Below, piece by piece: positions 24,851 to 33,366 of a DNA stretch of 64,000 bases. This stretch comes from Lachnospiraceae bacterium (lineage in GTDB: Bacteria > Bacillota > Clostridia > Lachnospirales > Lachnospiraceae), in NCBI GenBank assembly GCA_030524705.1, contig JAUNGD010000001.1, positions 88,516-152,515 of the forward strand, given 5' to 3'. The notes under the pieces were generated by a model. The model was not told the origin of the DNA. It saw nothing but the letters and a program-made list of their open reading frames with translations, and did not search any database. Numbering within the stretch: the stretch's first letter is position 1; each line of letters opens with the position of its first letter. The translations under genes were made by a program, and so were the position numbers.

Positions 24851-25831
24851 TTAGCGGTTCTTCTTGTTCATGACCATGTCCAGAAGAACGGCGCCGATGA
24901 TAACAACACCCTTTGCCAGAGACTGGTAGTAGGAATTGACCTGCAGGAAGTTCATACCGTTGTAAATACATCCGATGATGATGGCTCCGAGAAGAACACC
25001 AGGTGCGGTGGAAATACCGCCGGCGAAAGAGGTACCTCCAAGTACGCAGGCTGCAACGGCGTCTGTCTCATAGCCGACACCGATGTTGGACTGCGCAGAA
25101 CCTGTCTTTGCCGTAAAGATGATACCTGCAAGACCTGCAAGCACACCGCTGATGGTGTAGCAAAGTGTTTTGGTCCAGAATACGCTGACGCCGGATGCGA
25201 TGGCTGCGTTCACGTTGCCGCCCACTGCATATACGTAACGGCCGAAGCGTGTCCAGTGCATTACAATGTACATGATGATAACAACAATAGCCAGGTAGAC
25301 GATCGGTCTCGGGATCGGGCCGAACTTGCTGGAGTAGATCGCTTTAAAAGCAGGATCTGCCATGGAAACGGCCTGACCATTACTGATGATCTGAGCGATA
25401 CTGCGGACGATCAGCTGCATGGACAATGTAACAACGAAGGGGAACATGTCGAACTTGGAGATCAACACGCCGTTCAGGAAACCGAAAAGACCGGCTACAA
25501 CAACTGCGATGATACATGCCGGGATAAGGCTCATGCCCTTGACTCCCACCAGCTGGCCGAGGATACAGCTCACGAGAGCAAGCTGTGCGCCTACTGTCAG
25601 GTCGATACCGCCGGTGGTAATTGCAAGGCACATACCGTAAGCAATCAGTCCGTTGATGGAAATCTGTGTGAAAATATTCAGCAGGTTGCCGGGTTTGATG
25701 AACATCGGTTTCATAATAGCGATGATAATCACCATACCTATCAGGATAATACCGATTCCGTATTTACCCATAAACATATTGAATTGGTCCTGATCCATTC
25801 CCAGGATTTTCTTTTTATTATTTGATGCCAC
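24851..25831 (-). CDS. Sugar ABC transporter permease (Rbs type), GTG start
   Basis: A 326-residue permease with the RbsC-type motif TTGGIDLTVGAQLALVS and VGGNVNAAIASGVS loop. I choose GTG at 25831, nine bases after AGGAGG, reading VASNNKKKILGMDQDQF. The longer open frame to 25909 overlaps the ATPase 3' end and has no ribosome binding site. It is second from last in the rpiR operon and pairs with the ATPase upstream. Confidence 0.9.
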   Translation of the reverse strand: MASNNKKKILGMDQDQFNMFMGKYGIGIILIGMVIIIAIMKPMFIKPGNLLNIFTQISINGLIAYGMCLAITTGGIDLTVGAQLALVSCILGQLVGVKGMSLIPACIIAVVVAGLFGFLNGVLISKFDMFPFVVTLSMQLIVRSIAQIISNGQAVSMADPAFKAIYSSKFGPIPRPIVYLAIVVIIMYIVMHWTRFGRYVYAVGGNVNAAIASGVSVFWTKTLCYTISGVLAGLAGIIFTAKTGSAQSNIGVGYETDAVAACVLGGTSFAGGISTAPGVLLGAIIIGCIYNGMNFLQVNSYYQSLAKGVVIIGAVLLDMVMNKKNR

Positions 25832-25844
25832 TTTTCTTTTCCTC

Positions 25845-27359
25845 CTATTTTCCGCCGAATTCTTTTTCGAGAATGTGTTTCTGTGTAACGGCTTCTGACA
25901 GAATCTCACTCCGCTGGATCTCTCCGTTCAGTGTTCCTTCGTGATAAATCAGGATACGGTCGCTCATACCCATGACCTCGGGAAGCTCGGAAGAAATCAT
26001 GATAACCGCCATGCCCTTTGCGGCAAACTGGCACATCAGGGTGTGGATATCTGACTTTGCACCGACATCGACACCGCGAGTCGGCTCGTCGAGAATCAGC
26101 ACCTTCGGATTGGCCATCAGCCACTTGGCAAGTACGACCTTTTGCTGATTACCGCCGCTGAGCGAGAGACCGGTATGCTCGATGCTGGCGCATTTTACGG
26201 TAAGCATCTTTGCAGCGTCTCCGCATTCCTTTATTTCACGCTTCTGATTCAACAGAAGTCCGCTCTGTTTTTCCGGCAGATTCGGAAGAGAGATGTTCTC
26301 ACGAATCGAACGCTGGAGACAGAGACCGTAGCCCTTTCTGTCCTCGTTTACCATACAGATACCGTTTTTGATGGCATCTCTCGGTTTTTTGATCTTAATT
26401 TCTTTTCCATCCAGATACATTTTGCCGGAGGTCAGCGGATCGAGACCGAAGATCGCGCGCATGGTTTCGCTTCGCCCGGAGCCTACGAGGCCGGAAAGAC
26501 CGAGGATTTCGCCGGCGCGGACTTCAAAGCTGATGTCGTGGAAGCCTTTTCCTGACAATCCTTCTACCCGGAAGACCGGCTCGCCGATCTTGCAGTCTAC
26601 CTTCGGGAAAATATTCTTTACGGTTCGTCCAACCATCATGGAAACCAGTTCGTCTCTGGTAACGCCGTCCATGTCGCGGCTGCTGACATATGTACCATCC
26701 CTGAATACGGATACGCGGTCGCAGATCTCGAAAATCTCTTCCATACGGTGGGAGATATAGATGATGGCAACGCCCTTTGACTTCAGATCGCGGATGGTTC
26801 GGAAAAGGTGCTCGGTTTCCTCGCTGTCGAGAGAGGAGGTCGGCTCGTCCATAATGATCAGTTTGGCATCACAGGAAACGGCTTTGATGATCTCGATCAT
26901 CTGCACCTGTGCCAGAGTCAGTTCCTTCATCAGCGTGGTCGGTGCAAACGGGAAGTCGAATTTCTTCAGTACCTCCTCCGCACGCTTATTCTGCTCCTTT
27001 TTATTAAGGAAAAATTTCCCAACGGTGCTTTCGCGCTTCAGGAAAATAGTTTCGGCAATCGTAAGGTGAGGCTCCGGATTCAGCTCCTGATGAATCATGG
27101 AGATTCCCTGATTGATGGCGTCTACAGGACCGTTGGCCTGATAGGGCTTCCCGTTCCAGGTGATACTTCCTTCATCCTGTCTATACAGACCGATGATGAT
27201 TTTCATTAGGGTTGATTTTCCGGCTCCGTTCTCACCCAGCAGCGCGTGTACCTCGCCGGGACGGATGTGCAGCTGCACGTCCTTCAGGGCCTGTGTACCG
27301 CCAAAGGCTTTAGAAATACCGGAACATTCTAAGATGTAGTTTTCTGCCAATTTGTTCAC
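25845..27359 (-). CDS. Rbs-type sugar ABC transporter, ATP-binding protein
   Basis: A 504-residue double ATPase paired with the permease and binding protein that follow. Domain one: Walker A GENGAGKST (42-50), MIHQELNPEP Q-loop, IIMDEPTSSLDSEE Walker B. Domain two: LSGGNQQKVVLAKW signature and ILDEPTRGVDVGAK; degenerate Walker A GLVGSGRSE. It is close to, but not a copy of, the ATPase at 17764 (the two diverge clearly in domain one), so the two transporters are separate lineages. It lies 26 bases after the ADP-dependent kinase gene. Confidence 0.93.
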   Translation of the reverse strand: MNKLAENYILECSGISKAFGGTQALKDVQLHIRPGEVHALLGENGAGKSTLMKIIIGLYRQDEGSITWNGKPYQANGPVDAINQGISMIHQELNPEPHLTIAETIFLKRESTVGKFFLNKKEQNKRAEEVLKKFDFPFAPTTLMKELTLAQVQMIEIIKAVSCDAKLIIMDEPTSSLDSEETEHLFRTIRDLKSKGVAIIYISHRMEEIFEICDRVSVFRDGTYVSSRDMDGVTRDELVSMMVGRTVKNIFPKVDCKIGEPVFRVEGLSGKGFHDISFEVRAGEILGLSGLVGSGRSETMRAIFGLDPLTSGKMYLDGKEIKIKKPRDAIKNGICMVNEDRKGYGLCLQRSIRENISLPNLPEKQSGLLLNQKREIKECGDAAKMLTVKCASIEHTGLSLSGGNQQKVVLAKWLMANPKVLILDEPTRGVDVGAKSDIHTLMCQFAAKGMAVIMISSELPEVMGMSDRILIYHEGTLNGEIQRSEILSEAVTQKHILEKEFGGK

Positions 27360-27385
27360 CTCTTTATACTTTTTTTGACTACGGG

Positions 27386-28711
27386 TTACCGGATAAATGC
27401 CATCTGTACACCGGCAACGAAGGTATCACCAAGGCCGATGGTGTATTTCGGTTTTTCCAGATATCTGGAAGGAACAAGACAGACACTGGCGTCCAGTGAC
27501 ATTGCGGCCAGCTCGTCGTAGAACTGCAGTCCCGTTTCGCTTAGCGGACACTGCAGAGAATCCATACAGTCTTCGTAGTTGCCGTAGCGTCCCGTTCTGG
27601 CACGTGTGCCGGCCAGAAGATTTCCCATGGCCAGTCCCTTCTCAATATTAATTCCCGCCAACTCGTCTCCGAAGTACATGGCATAATCCTTGGTATGCAG
27701 AATAATACCTTTGACGCCATGCTGCTTCTGTACCAGCTCGAGCCCCCGGATGACATCCGGAAAACTGGATTTATCTATATCCTGTCCGCATTCTCTGGTG
27801 TGGACAACGAGTTCTTCTTCATTCATACCAAGGATATCGACGTAACGCGCCATGGTATGATAAACCAGATGCTTTACCTGCGGGTTCAGATAATGTGCGC
27901 TTTCAAAGTAGAAGATACACGCAGGGTTCTTTTCTTTTATTGTTTTGTAATGCTGCTCCATCTCTGCCAGACGCTTTTCTGTGAGAATCGGATCCAGCAT
28001 ACCGTTCAGGCCGGAAATATTGTAGGAGACTACGTCGGAGGCGTGAGTCTCAAGATAATCTTTGAAATCCTGATCTACTGCAAGATCCTTGTGGATCGTA
28101 TCGAAATCCATAATCAAACGGTTGGAGCAGGGGACAGTATATGTCTTGCCGTTGATCTCCAGCGTATCGCCCTTGGTGTACTGGAGAATCATGTGGTAAA
28201 CCGGAGTCTCCTTTGTAGCCAGCTCCATAATCGGAACAGACTTCCCGTCCTTGATACTGTCCAGGCCGGGGTAATCCATCAGCCGGCACACCTCCTCACA
28301 GCGGTCGGAGATGTGGGCGATCAGCGGCATACCCATCGCAGCCAGAGCAGCGGCGCCCTGGGCGCAGGTACCGCCCAGCCCCGGAACGCCTTCAAAGTGG
28401 TCGTTCAGGTACTGGCAGACACTGTGGTCTGTAATGTCGATCTCTCCGCCGGCGCCTGCGATCATATAGGCAGCTACGACCCGGGCGAGATCGGAAATAC
28501 TGTCGATGGAATCTTCAGGTAAAATCTGAGGCTCTTCGTCTGTTGCCAGGTAATCCTTTACTAATTTGTTGAAGACCTTCGGGTTATACTGGAAAACGAT
28601 GTCCAGGTCGCTGGTGTAGCCGAACACAACTCTGCGGCCGGTCTTCAGACATTTGGCAATATCTGCGGTTACTTCAAGTAAATGGTCGCCGTAAGTATCT
28701 TTGTATGTCAT
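27386..28711 (-). CDS. ADP-dependent sugar kinase (ADP_PFK_GK family)
   Basis: This family phosphorylates glucose or fructose 6-phosphate with ADP instead of ATP. It was first known in archaea and animals and also occurs in some Clostridia. The 441-residue protein has the ribokinase-like fold with the C-terminal GLGDTFVAG motif (426-434, catalytic Asp429) and a GGTCAQGAAALAAMG stretch (about 113-127). Its place between an RpiR regulator and an Rbs-type importer suggests that it phosphorylates the imported sugar or its derivative. Which sugar and which donor are open; neither can be read from the sequence. Confidence 0.82.
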   Translation of the reverse strand: MTYKDTYGDHLLEVTADIAKCLKTGRRVVFGYTSDLDIVFQYNPKVFNKLVKDYLATDEEPQILPEDSIDSISDLARVVAAYMIAGAGGEIDITDHSVCQYLNDHFEGVPGLGGTCAQGAAALAAMGMPLIAHISDRCEEVCRLMDYPGLDSIKDGKSVPIMELATKETPVYHMILQYTKGDTLEINGKTYTVPCSNRLIMDFDTIHKDLAVDQDFKDYLETHASDVVSYNISGLNGMLDPILTEKRLAEMEQHYKTIKEKNPACIFYFESAHYLNPQVKHLVYHTMARYVDILGMNEEELVVHTRECGQDIDKSSFPDVIRGLELVQKQHGVKGIILHTKDYAMYFGDELAGINIEKGLAMGNLLAGTRARTGRYGNYEDCMDSLQCPLSETGLQFYDELAAMSLDASVCLVPSRYLEKPKYTIGLGDTFVAGVQMAFIR

Positions 28712-28726
28712 GTTATTCCTCCAGGG

Positions 28727-29563
28727 TCATAATTTGAATTCAGAAAGCAGCATCTCTACCTGATCCGGTGCATCCTCCCGGTTGGCGTTGCAGATGATCC
28801 GGTAAAGCAGCAGGTCACTTATCACGTTTTCAAACAGATGGCTCGCCACTCCGTAGTGGTGAAACAGGGGAGTGACCGGATAAGTCAGTATACAGTAATC
28901 TGCCATCAGAGCTGCGGAATTCCTGGAAGAGTGGGTGAGTATCACAGTGGACATCTCCCGGCTCTTAGCCAGCTCCATGGCGCGAAGCACCTGCTTGGAG
29001 CTGCCGGAATGCGAAAAGACAACCAGCGTCTCCTGCTTATGCCCCAGCGAGATCTCGTTCAGAGTATTTTCCACTACTGTATTGCAGGTGGTGCGTATCC
29101 CGACGCGGCAAAGGCGGAATGCAAAGTCCATGGCGCAGGGAATCGAGTTCCCGGCGGCGATCACATAAACGTGCTGGCTTTTGGAAAGAAGCTCCACCAC
29201 CGAAGACAGGATGTCCGGGTGAAGGTTGTCTTCCATCGCGATGATGTTTCGTGCAAGCAGCCGCAAAACCTCCGAATCGCTCATAAAGGCGGAGGGCTTC
29301 TGCTGCTGGCCCATCAAATGTATGTATCCAAGCTCGGAGGAAAGGCAGATCTTCATTTGATAAAAGCCTTTGTAGCCGAGCCTTTTGCACATGCGGATCA
29401 CAGTGGCATCGCTGGTGCCGCTCAGGTCGGCCAGCTCTGTAATACTGATCTGAGCTGCGTTTTCCGGGTGATCCAGAATATATTCTGCAACCCTGCGCTC
29501 GGCGGGAAACATGTCATCGAGCTGAGCGTGGATCGTATCTAAAATATGCTGTTCAGATAACAT
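28727..29563 (-). CDS. RpiR-family transcriptional regulator (HTH + SIS)
   Basis: A 278-residue regulator with an N-terminal RpiR-type helix-turn-helix (about 15-75, ITELADLSGTSDATVIRMCK) and a C-terminal SIS sugar-phosphate isomerase-like domain (about 110-250, with VIAAGNS and VVFSHSGSSKQV). SIS domains in these regulators sense phosphosugars. It is the first gene of the minus-strand operon and is transcribed from a consensus promoter, so it very likely controls its own operon in response to the product of the kinase next to it. Confidence 0.92.
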   Translation of the reverse strand: MLSEQHILDTIHAQLDDMFPAERRVAEYILDHPENAAQISITELADLSGTSDATVIRMCKRLGYKGFYQMKICLSSELGYIHLMGQQQKPSAFMSDSEVLRLLARNIIAMEDNLHPDILSSVVELLSKSQHVYVIAAGNSIPCAMDFAFRLCRVGIRTTCNTVVENTLNEISLGHKQETLVVFSHSGSSKQVLRAMELAKSREMSTVILTHSSRNSAALMADYCILTYPVTPLFHHYGVASHLFENVISDLLLYRIICNANREDAPDQVEMLLSEFKL

Positions 29564-29682
29564 AAAATCACCTCATAAACGCAAAAAAATAAAGTGAAAA
29601 TCACTAAAAGCCATGAAGAAAATTTTTTTCTAACAAAACTTAAAACTGACAAGTTGACGATAAAATTATCTTTATACTGTGC

Positions 29683-29711
29683 ATTATAGTACAAAATAAC
29701 AGGGGTGTCAA
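29683..29711 (-). promoter_or_regulatory. Consensus promoter of the rpiR operon
   Basis: On the minus strand TTGACA (29706-29711), a 17-base spacer and TATAAT (29683-29688), 120 bases before the rpiR start. Both boxes match the consensus exactly. Confidence 0.85.
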
Positions 29712-29907
29712 TCATAATGCGCAATGAAAACGCGGGAAAGACAAAAAAAATTTTCGCGCATGAATATGAGGCGGCAAAAGATACCTGTTTGTATAAAATA
29801 AATAATTATTTAATTGAATTAAACAATAGAAATGTAACACATCGACGAGTTTATATCAAGATAGAGGGGAGAATTTATTTATTTTTTATAGTTATAGTAA
29901 AAAAGTG

Positions 29908-29936
29908 TTTACGAAAAGCTGTTCTTGCGGTATAAA
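29908..29936 (+). promoter_or_regulatory. Promoter of the ROK gene
   Basis: TTTACG (29908-29913), a 17-base spacer and TATAAA (29931-29936), 67 bases before the ROK start. The 438 bases between rpiR and this gene hold only the two divergent promoters and AT-rich sequence; a 76-codon frame at 29705-29935 lies across both promoters and is not credible as a gene. Confidence 0.7.
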
Positions 29937-30002
29937 AGAGAGTAGGTTTATCTGCCGCGTGGAGCAAAGACGGCAGCAATTTGAGTGGAAAAGAGGTTCT
30001 TC

Positions 30003-31289
30003 ATGTACCGCAATATTGCAAATAAGGGAAAAAATCTGTTGGATATACAAGCCGAAAACCGTTCTCTGATTTTACGGCTGATGAAGTACAAAAAAATCTG
30101 TGCCCGGACAGAGCTGGCGCAGCTCAGCGGGCTGAAGCATGCCACGATCACGAATATCATCAATGAATTTATCAAATACGGCCTGGTGGAGGAGAAGGGG
30201 ATCATTGCCGGAAAAAAGGGCCGGCGTTCCATCGGCATCTCCCTGGACAGCGACCGGTACGCCGTGGCCGGAGTAGCCGTTTTTCGTTTGTATGCCGTGG
30301 CCGGGCTTTTTAATCTGCGGGGGGAATTGCTGAAGGCGAAAAAAATCTCCTTCAAGGGGCTGGAACGGCCGGCGGATTTTATTGCCCTGACGATCCGTGA
30401 GACCTCCAATATGGTAATAGAAGAAAAAGGCCGGGAGATCCTGGCCGTCGGAGTGGCCGTCCCCGGGCCGTATTATCAGGATTCGGGAAGCTCTGATCTG
30501 ATCCAGGGATACCCGGATTGGGGAGAGGTAGGCGTGCGTGCGGAGTTCGAACGTGCATTTCCCATACCGGTGGTGGTGGAACAGGATGCAAATATGGCTG
30601 CTCTGGCGGAATGGAGCGGCCGGATGGAGGATATGCAGCAGGATACGCTGGTATATCTGTCGGTGGACCAGGGAGTCGGCGCCGGCATCGTGCAGGGCGG
30701 CCAGATCTTCCGGGGCGGCCTGGGGACGGCCGGAGAGATCGGACATATCAGCGTTGACTATGACGGAGAGAGGTGTATTTGCGGAAACCGGGGCTGCGCC
30801 ACGGTGCAGGCTTCCACGATCCGCTTTATGAAAATGGTGGAAAAGCGGCTTCAGGCTGGAGAGACTTCTGTTCTGACGGAGGGATTTGAATGGCCGGAGC
30901 TGGTGGAGGCGGTGAAGCAGAGGGACGGCGCGGCGTATGCGGAGTATCAGAGAATGGTATTATATATAGGAAGAGTTGTCGCCAATATCATCTGGGCCTA
31001 CGGGCCACAGTATATCGTTTTGGGCGGCGGGATGGCGAGGATCGGGGAAGATTTTGTCCGGGATCTGAGGCAGTATGTGGTGGAAAATATGGCGGCTTCC
31101 ATGGCAGAGCGGGTGGAGATTCTTCTGGATGAAAAGGATCAGATACTGAACGGCGCCGGGCTGCTGGCGACGGAGTATGTATTTGAGCATATGGAGCTGT
31201 TTGAGAAGAAATCGGAAAAGTCAAGAGTAAATGCTAAAAAAGTCAAAAAAATTTATGAAGCCCCCAAAAGTGCGGTTATATGTTGCTGA
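30003..31289 (+). CDS. ROK-family transcriptional regulator, 3' end altered by the junction
   Basis: A ROK-type repressor (428 residues) with an N-terminal winged helix (about 20-80, TELAQLSGLKHATITNIINEF) and a kinase-like C-terminal domain. It has a sugar-binding motif VPGPYYQDSG, the zinc-binding CICGNRGCA (about 252-260) and a GGGMARIGE phosphate-binding loop (about 340-348). I chose ATG 30003, preceded by AAGAGG; GTG 29985 has no ribosome binding site. The last 25 or so codons (after ELFEKKSEKS) are Lys-rich and then enter the terminal sequence of the mobile region, overlapping the transposase 3' end by 37 bases, so the native C terminus was probably replaced. Confidence 0.87.
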   Translation: MYRNIANKGKNLLDIQAENRSLILRLMKYKKICARTELAQLSGLKHATITNIINEFIKYGLVEEKGIIAGKKGRRSIGISLDSDRYAVAGVAVFRLYAVAGLFNLRGELLKAKKISFKGLERPADFIALTIRETSNMVIEEKGREILAVGVAVPGPYYQDSGSSDLIQGYPDWGEVGVRAEFERAFPIPVVVEQDANMAALAEWSGRMEDMQQDTLVYLSVDQGVGAGIVQGGQIFRGGLGTAGEIGHISVDYDGERCICGNRGCATVQASTIRFMKMVEKRLQAGETSVLTEGFEWPELVEAVKQRDGAAYAEYQRMVLYIGRVVANIIWAYGPQYIVLGGGMARIGEDFVRDLRQYVVENMAASMAERVEILLDEKDQILNGAGLLATEYVFEHMELFEKKSEKSRVNAKKVKKIYEAPKSAVICC

Positions 31290-32302
31290 AATACCTGCCC
31301 GGAAGTCAAAAAGCCGAGGATTTTCCGTGGGTAGTTATTGATCCATGTGGTGATAGCTTCGAGCACTTCGTCGGTGAGTTCGTCGAAGTTCGTCCCCTTT
31401 GGCAGCCAGCGCCGGATCATTTTGTTTACATTCTCATTGCTGCCGCGTTCGTATGAGCTGTACGGGTGGCAGTAATAGCATTTTGTCCGGGAGCCCTCGC
31501 CCAGTGCGCTGCGCTCAATGCCGGGGCAGTCCGAAAACTCGCTGCCGTTGTCTACGGTGATCGTGCGGAACACTTGCGGGAACTTTTCGCCCCATTCGCG
31601 CTCCAGATCGTCGAGAGCCTGCACCACGCTGGCGGCGGTTTTGTCTGGGAGCTTGGCCGTGATCTCGTCGCGGGTGAGTCTCTCGGTCAGCACCAGAATG
31701 GCGGCTTTGCCCGGTCTTGCACTTACTACTGTGTCCATTTCCCAGTGCCCGAAGGTGGATCGCTCGTCGATTTCCTCCGGGCGCTTTTCTATGCTGTCGC
31801 CTTTTGAGGCGCGTTTCTGCTCCTTCACTTTATGATATTGGCGTTTCTTATTTCCTTTTACGGGGAGGTCTTTATTTGTGAGCCTGAGAAAAACGCCTTT
31901 TTCTATATAGCTGTAAATGGTGTTTTTGCTCTTTATCTCAGTGTCAAATTCAATTCCCTGCGCTTTAATCTCGCCCAGAACGGCCTCCGGACTGTACTTT
32001 TCGTCTGCGATCTTGTGCTCTATGTAGTCGGCCAGCTTTTGGTCTTTGCCGATTTTGAGATCCGCGCCTTTGGCAGCGAGGTGAGCCCGGTATTTCATTT
32101 CTGCGAGATCGGAGCTGTATCGGGTTTCCTCTGTGTAGTCGCTGTTTCGGTGCTGATACTCGCCGCGTTTCTTCTCTCGGTACACGGTGGAAATATGGAC
32201 GCCGATCGACTCGGCGATCTCCTTCGGTTCTTTACCGTCCCGGAGTTGCTGCTCAATGCGGATCCGGTCGCTTTTGGTTAAGTGTTTGAAACGTCGTGCC
32301 AT
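31253..32302 (-). CDS. IS30-family transposase
   Basis: A 349-residue DDE transposase. It has an N-terminal IS30-type helix-turn-helix (about 3-45, KSDRIRIEQQLRDGKEPKEIAESIGVHISTVY, given here in two parts as RDGKEPKEIAES and GVHISTVYRE) and a catalytic core with Asp in GHWEMDTVV, Asp in ITVDNGSEF and Glu in the YSSYERGSNENVN segment. The ATG at 32302 follows GGAGGTAAAGAAC; the ORF extends further up but without a ribosome binding site. The gene is intact. It overlaps the ROK gene tail to tail. I could not define matching terminal inverted repeats, so it may be a lone transposase gene of the prophage and not a separate IS. Confidence 0.88.
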   Translation of the reverse strand: MARRFKHLTKSDRIRIEQQLRDGKEPKEIAESIGVHISTVYREKKRGEYQHRNSDYTEETRYSSDLAEMKYRAHLAAKGADLKIGKDQKLADYIEHKIADEKYSPEAVLGEIKAQGIEFDTEIKSKNTIYSYIEKGVFLRLTNKDLPVKGNKKRQYHKVKEQKRASKGDSIEKRPEEIDERSTFGHWEMDTVVSARPGKAAILVLTERLTRDEITAKLPDKTAASVVQALDDLEREWGEKFPQVFRTITVDNGSEFSDCPGIERSALGEGSRTKCYYCHPYSSYERGSNENVNKMIRRWLPKGTNFDELTDEVLEAITTWINNYPRKILGFLTSGQVFQQHITALLGAS

Positions 32303-32322
32303 GTTCTTTACCTCCATAAATT

Positions 32323-32352
32323 GAAAAAGAGAGGCGGCAAAAGCCACCCCTC
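32323..32352 (-). terminator. Terminator of the XRE gene
   Basis: On the minus strand GGTGGC and GCCGCC arms around TTTT, followed by TCTCTTTTTC. It lies just after the XRE stop and before the transposase start. Confidence 0.7.
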
Positions 32353-32368
32353 CACTGTTTCCTTAGTG

Positions 32369-32629
32369 CTATTTTTCGTATTCAGCTAAAAGCTCCATTG
32401 TTTCCGTATCGGTTATAATGTCGGACAGTTTACAATTTAAAACTTTGCAGATCCTCAGCAGTGTTGAGAGTTGCGCCTTGCTTATATCCCGGACACCCTG
32501 CTCATAGTTTTGATAGACGCGGACGCCCACACCGGCCAGCTTTGCGAGCTGGGACTGGGAGAGCCCGGCGTTTTCCCTCCGCTGTTTGAGGTTATCATTC
32601 TTTTTTTCGATCTTTACTGTGATTTCCAT
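32369..32629 (-). CDS. XRE-family transcriptional regulator
   Basis: An 86-residue protein consisting of a helix-turn-helix of the Cro/C1 type (LKQRRENAGLSQSQLAKLAGVGVRVYQNYEQG, seen here as NAGLSQSQLAKLAG then VRVYQNYEQGVRD). ATG 32629 follows AGGAGG with a six-base spacer. It is likely the repressor or a partner of the second XRE protein in controlling the prophage or its transposase. A terminator hairpin follows. Confidence 0.85.
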   Translation of the reverse strand: MEITVKIEKKNDNLKQRRENAGLSQSQLAKLAGVGVRVYQNYEQGVRDISKAQLSTLLRICKVLNCKLSDIITDTETMELLAEYEK

Positions 32630-32675
32630 TTCTGGCCTCCTTCTTGACTTTGTGGGATCTGGTGGATATAATAAA

Positions 32676-32702
32676 GGCGGTGGGTGGGAATTTCCCACCG
32701 CC
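32676..32702 (-). terminator. Terminator after the 40-residue sORF
   Basis: GGCGGTGGG and CCCACCGCC arms (32676-32684 and 32694-32702), followed on the minus strand by TTTATTATAT. Confidence 0.8.
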
Positions 32703-32708
32703 GGAGCT

Positions 32709-32831
32709 TTAGGACTGCTTGGGCTTCTTGTTTGGCTTTATGGTTATTGTGATACGTTCCACCGCTTCACTCTGTAAAGCCTTTTCGAGAACTTCGAGCA
32801 GTTCTTTTATTTGCTTCTCTTTGTCGTCCAC
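32709..32831 (-). CDS. Small 40-residue ORF between the XRE genes
   Basis: A GTG-start frame (32831) seven bases after AAAGGAGG encodes 40 residues, VDDKEKQIKELLEVLEKALQ then SEAVERITITIKPNKKPKQS. It has a predicted amphipathic helix followed by a basic tail, and a terminator right after the stop. I do not recognise it. Ribosome binding site, helix periodicity and a tight terminator support it as a real small gene. It resembles in layout a short regulator or antirepressor. Confidence 0.55.
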   Translation of the reverse strand: MDDKEKQIKELLEVLEKALQSEAVERITITIKPNKKPKQS

Positions 32832-32989
32832 CGTTTCGCCTCCTTTGCTGTGTTCTTAGTTCCTCCTTTCTTATACTCAGGTTTTCCCTTACCTTGTACC
32901 TATATTATACAACTTTAGATGTATATAGTCAAGCAGATTTCCTTGTATTTTCGCCTTTTTTCGCAAAAAATAAGAGCGGTTTCCCGCTC

Positions 32990-33238
32990 TCATTCGTCAC
33001 GATCCAGTAGTTTGTCAATCGGTACGGCCAGCACTTCGGAGAAGAACAGAAGCTCGAAGTCAGGCACGACACGCTCGCCGGTTTCTATCCGGCTGATCGC
33101 TTTCTGGTTTAGGTTGAGCCCCGCGAGTTGGATTTTTGCCGCGAGCTGTTCCTGAGACAGTCCGGCAGCCTCCCGGAGCTCTTTTATTTTCTTGCCGGAG
33201 GCGTTGCACCGGCCGCCTTCATACTTGTATAGTTTCAC
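32990..33238 (-). CDS. XRE-family repressor, GTG start
   Basis: An 82-residue helix-turn-helix protein (GKKIKELREAAGLSQEQLAA then LNLNQKAISRIETGERVVPD). GTG 33238 follows AGGAGG with a six-base spacer, so I prefer it over the upstream ATG at 33301. The protein ends in a FFSEVLAVPIDKLLD segment typical of short C1-like repressors of Firmicutes phages. It is divergent from the plus-strand gene at 33367, and a consensus promoter lies between them. Confidence 0.85.
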   Translation of the reverse strand: MKLYKYEGGRCNASGKKIKELREAAGLSQEQLAAKIQLAGLNLNQKAISRIETGERVVPDFELLFFSEVLAVPIDKLLDRDE

Positions 33239-33278
33239 GCCCGGCCTCCTTTTTATCCCAAAGATAGGTAGTAGCATA

Positions 33279-33308
33279 TTGACAGTAGCACGTTTCCGCA
33301 TTTATAAT
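33279..33308 (+). promoter_or_regulatory. Consensus promoter of the plus-strand gene at 33367
   Basis: TTGACA (33279-33284), an 18-base spacer and TATAAT (33303-33308); both boxes are exact. It drives the only plus-strand gene seen inside the phage block. Confidence 0.85.
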
Positions 33309-33366
33309 TATCCCAAACATGACTAAAGGCGAAAAAACGCTATAAATATTTTTGGAGGTTTTGAGC

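Noticed and set aside
29705-29935. A 76-codon frame between the rpiR and ROK genes
   Set aside because: It covers both divergent promoters and has no ribosome binding site or protein-like composition.
31200-32680. Complete IS30 with terminal inverted repeats
   Set aside because: I looked for matching ends on both sides of the transposase gene. Only a weak CTTGACTTT-like resemblance appears, which is not enough to define an IS.
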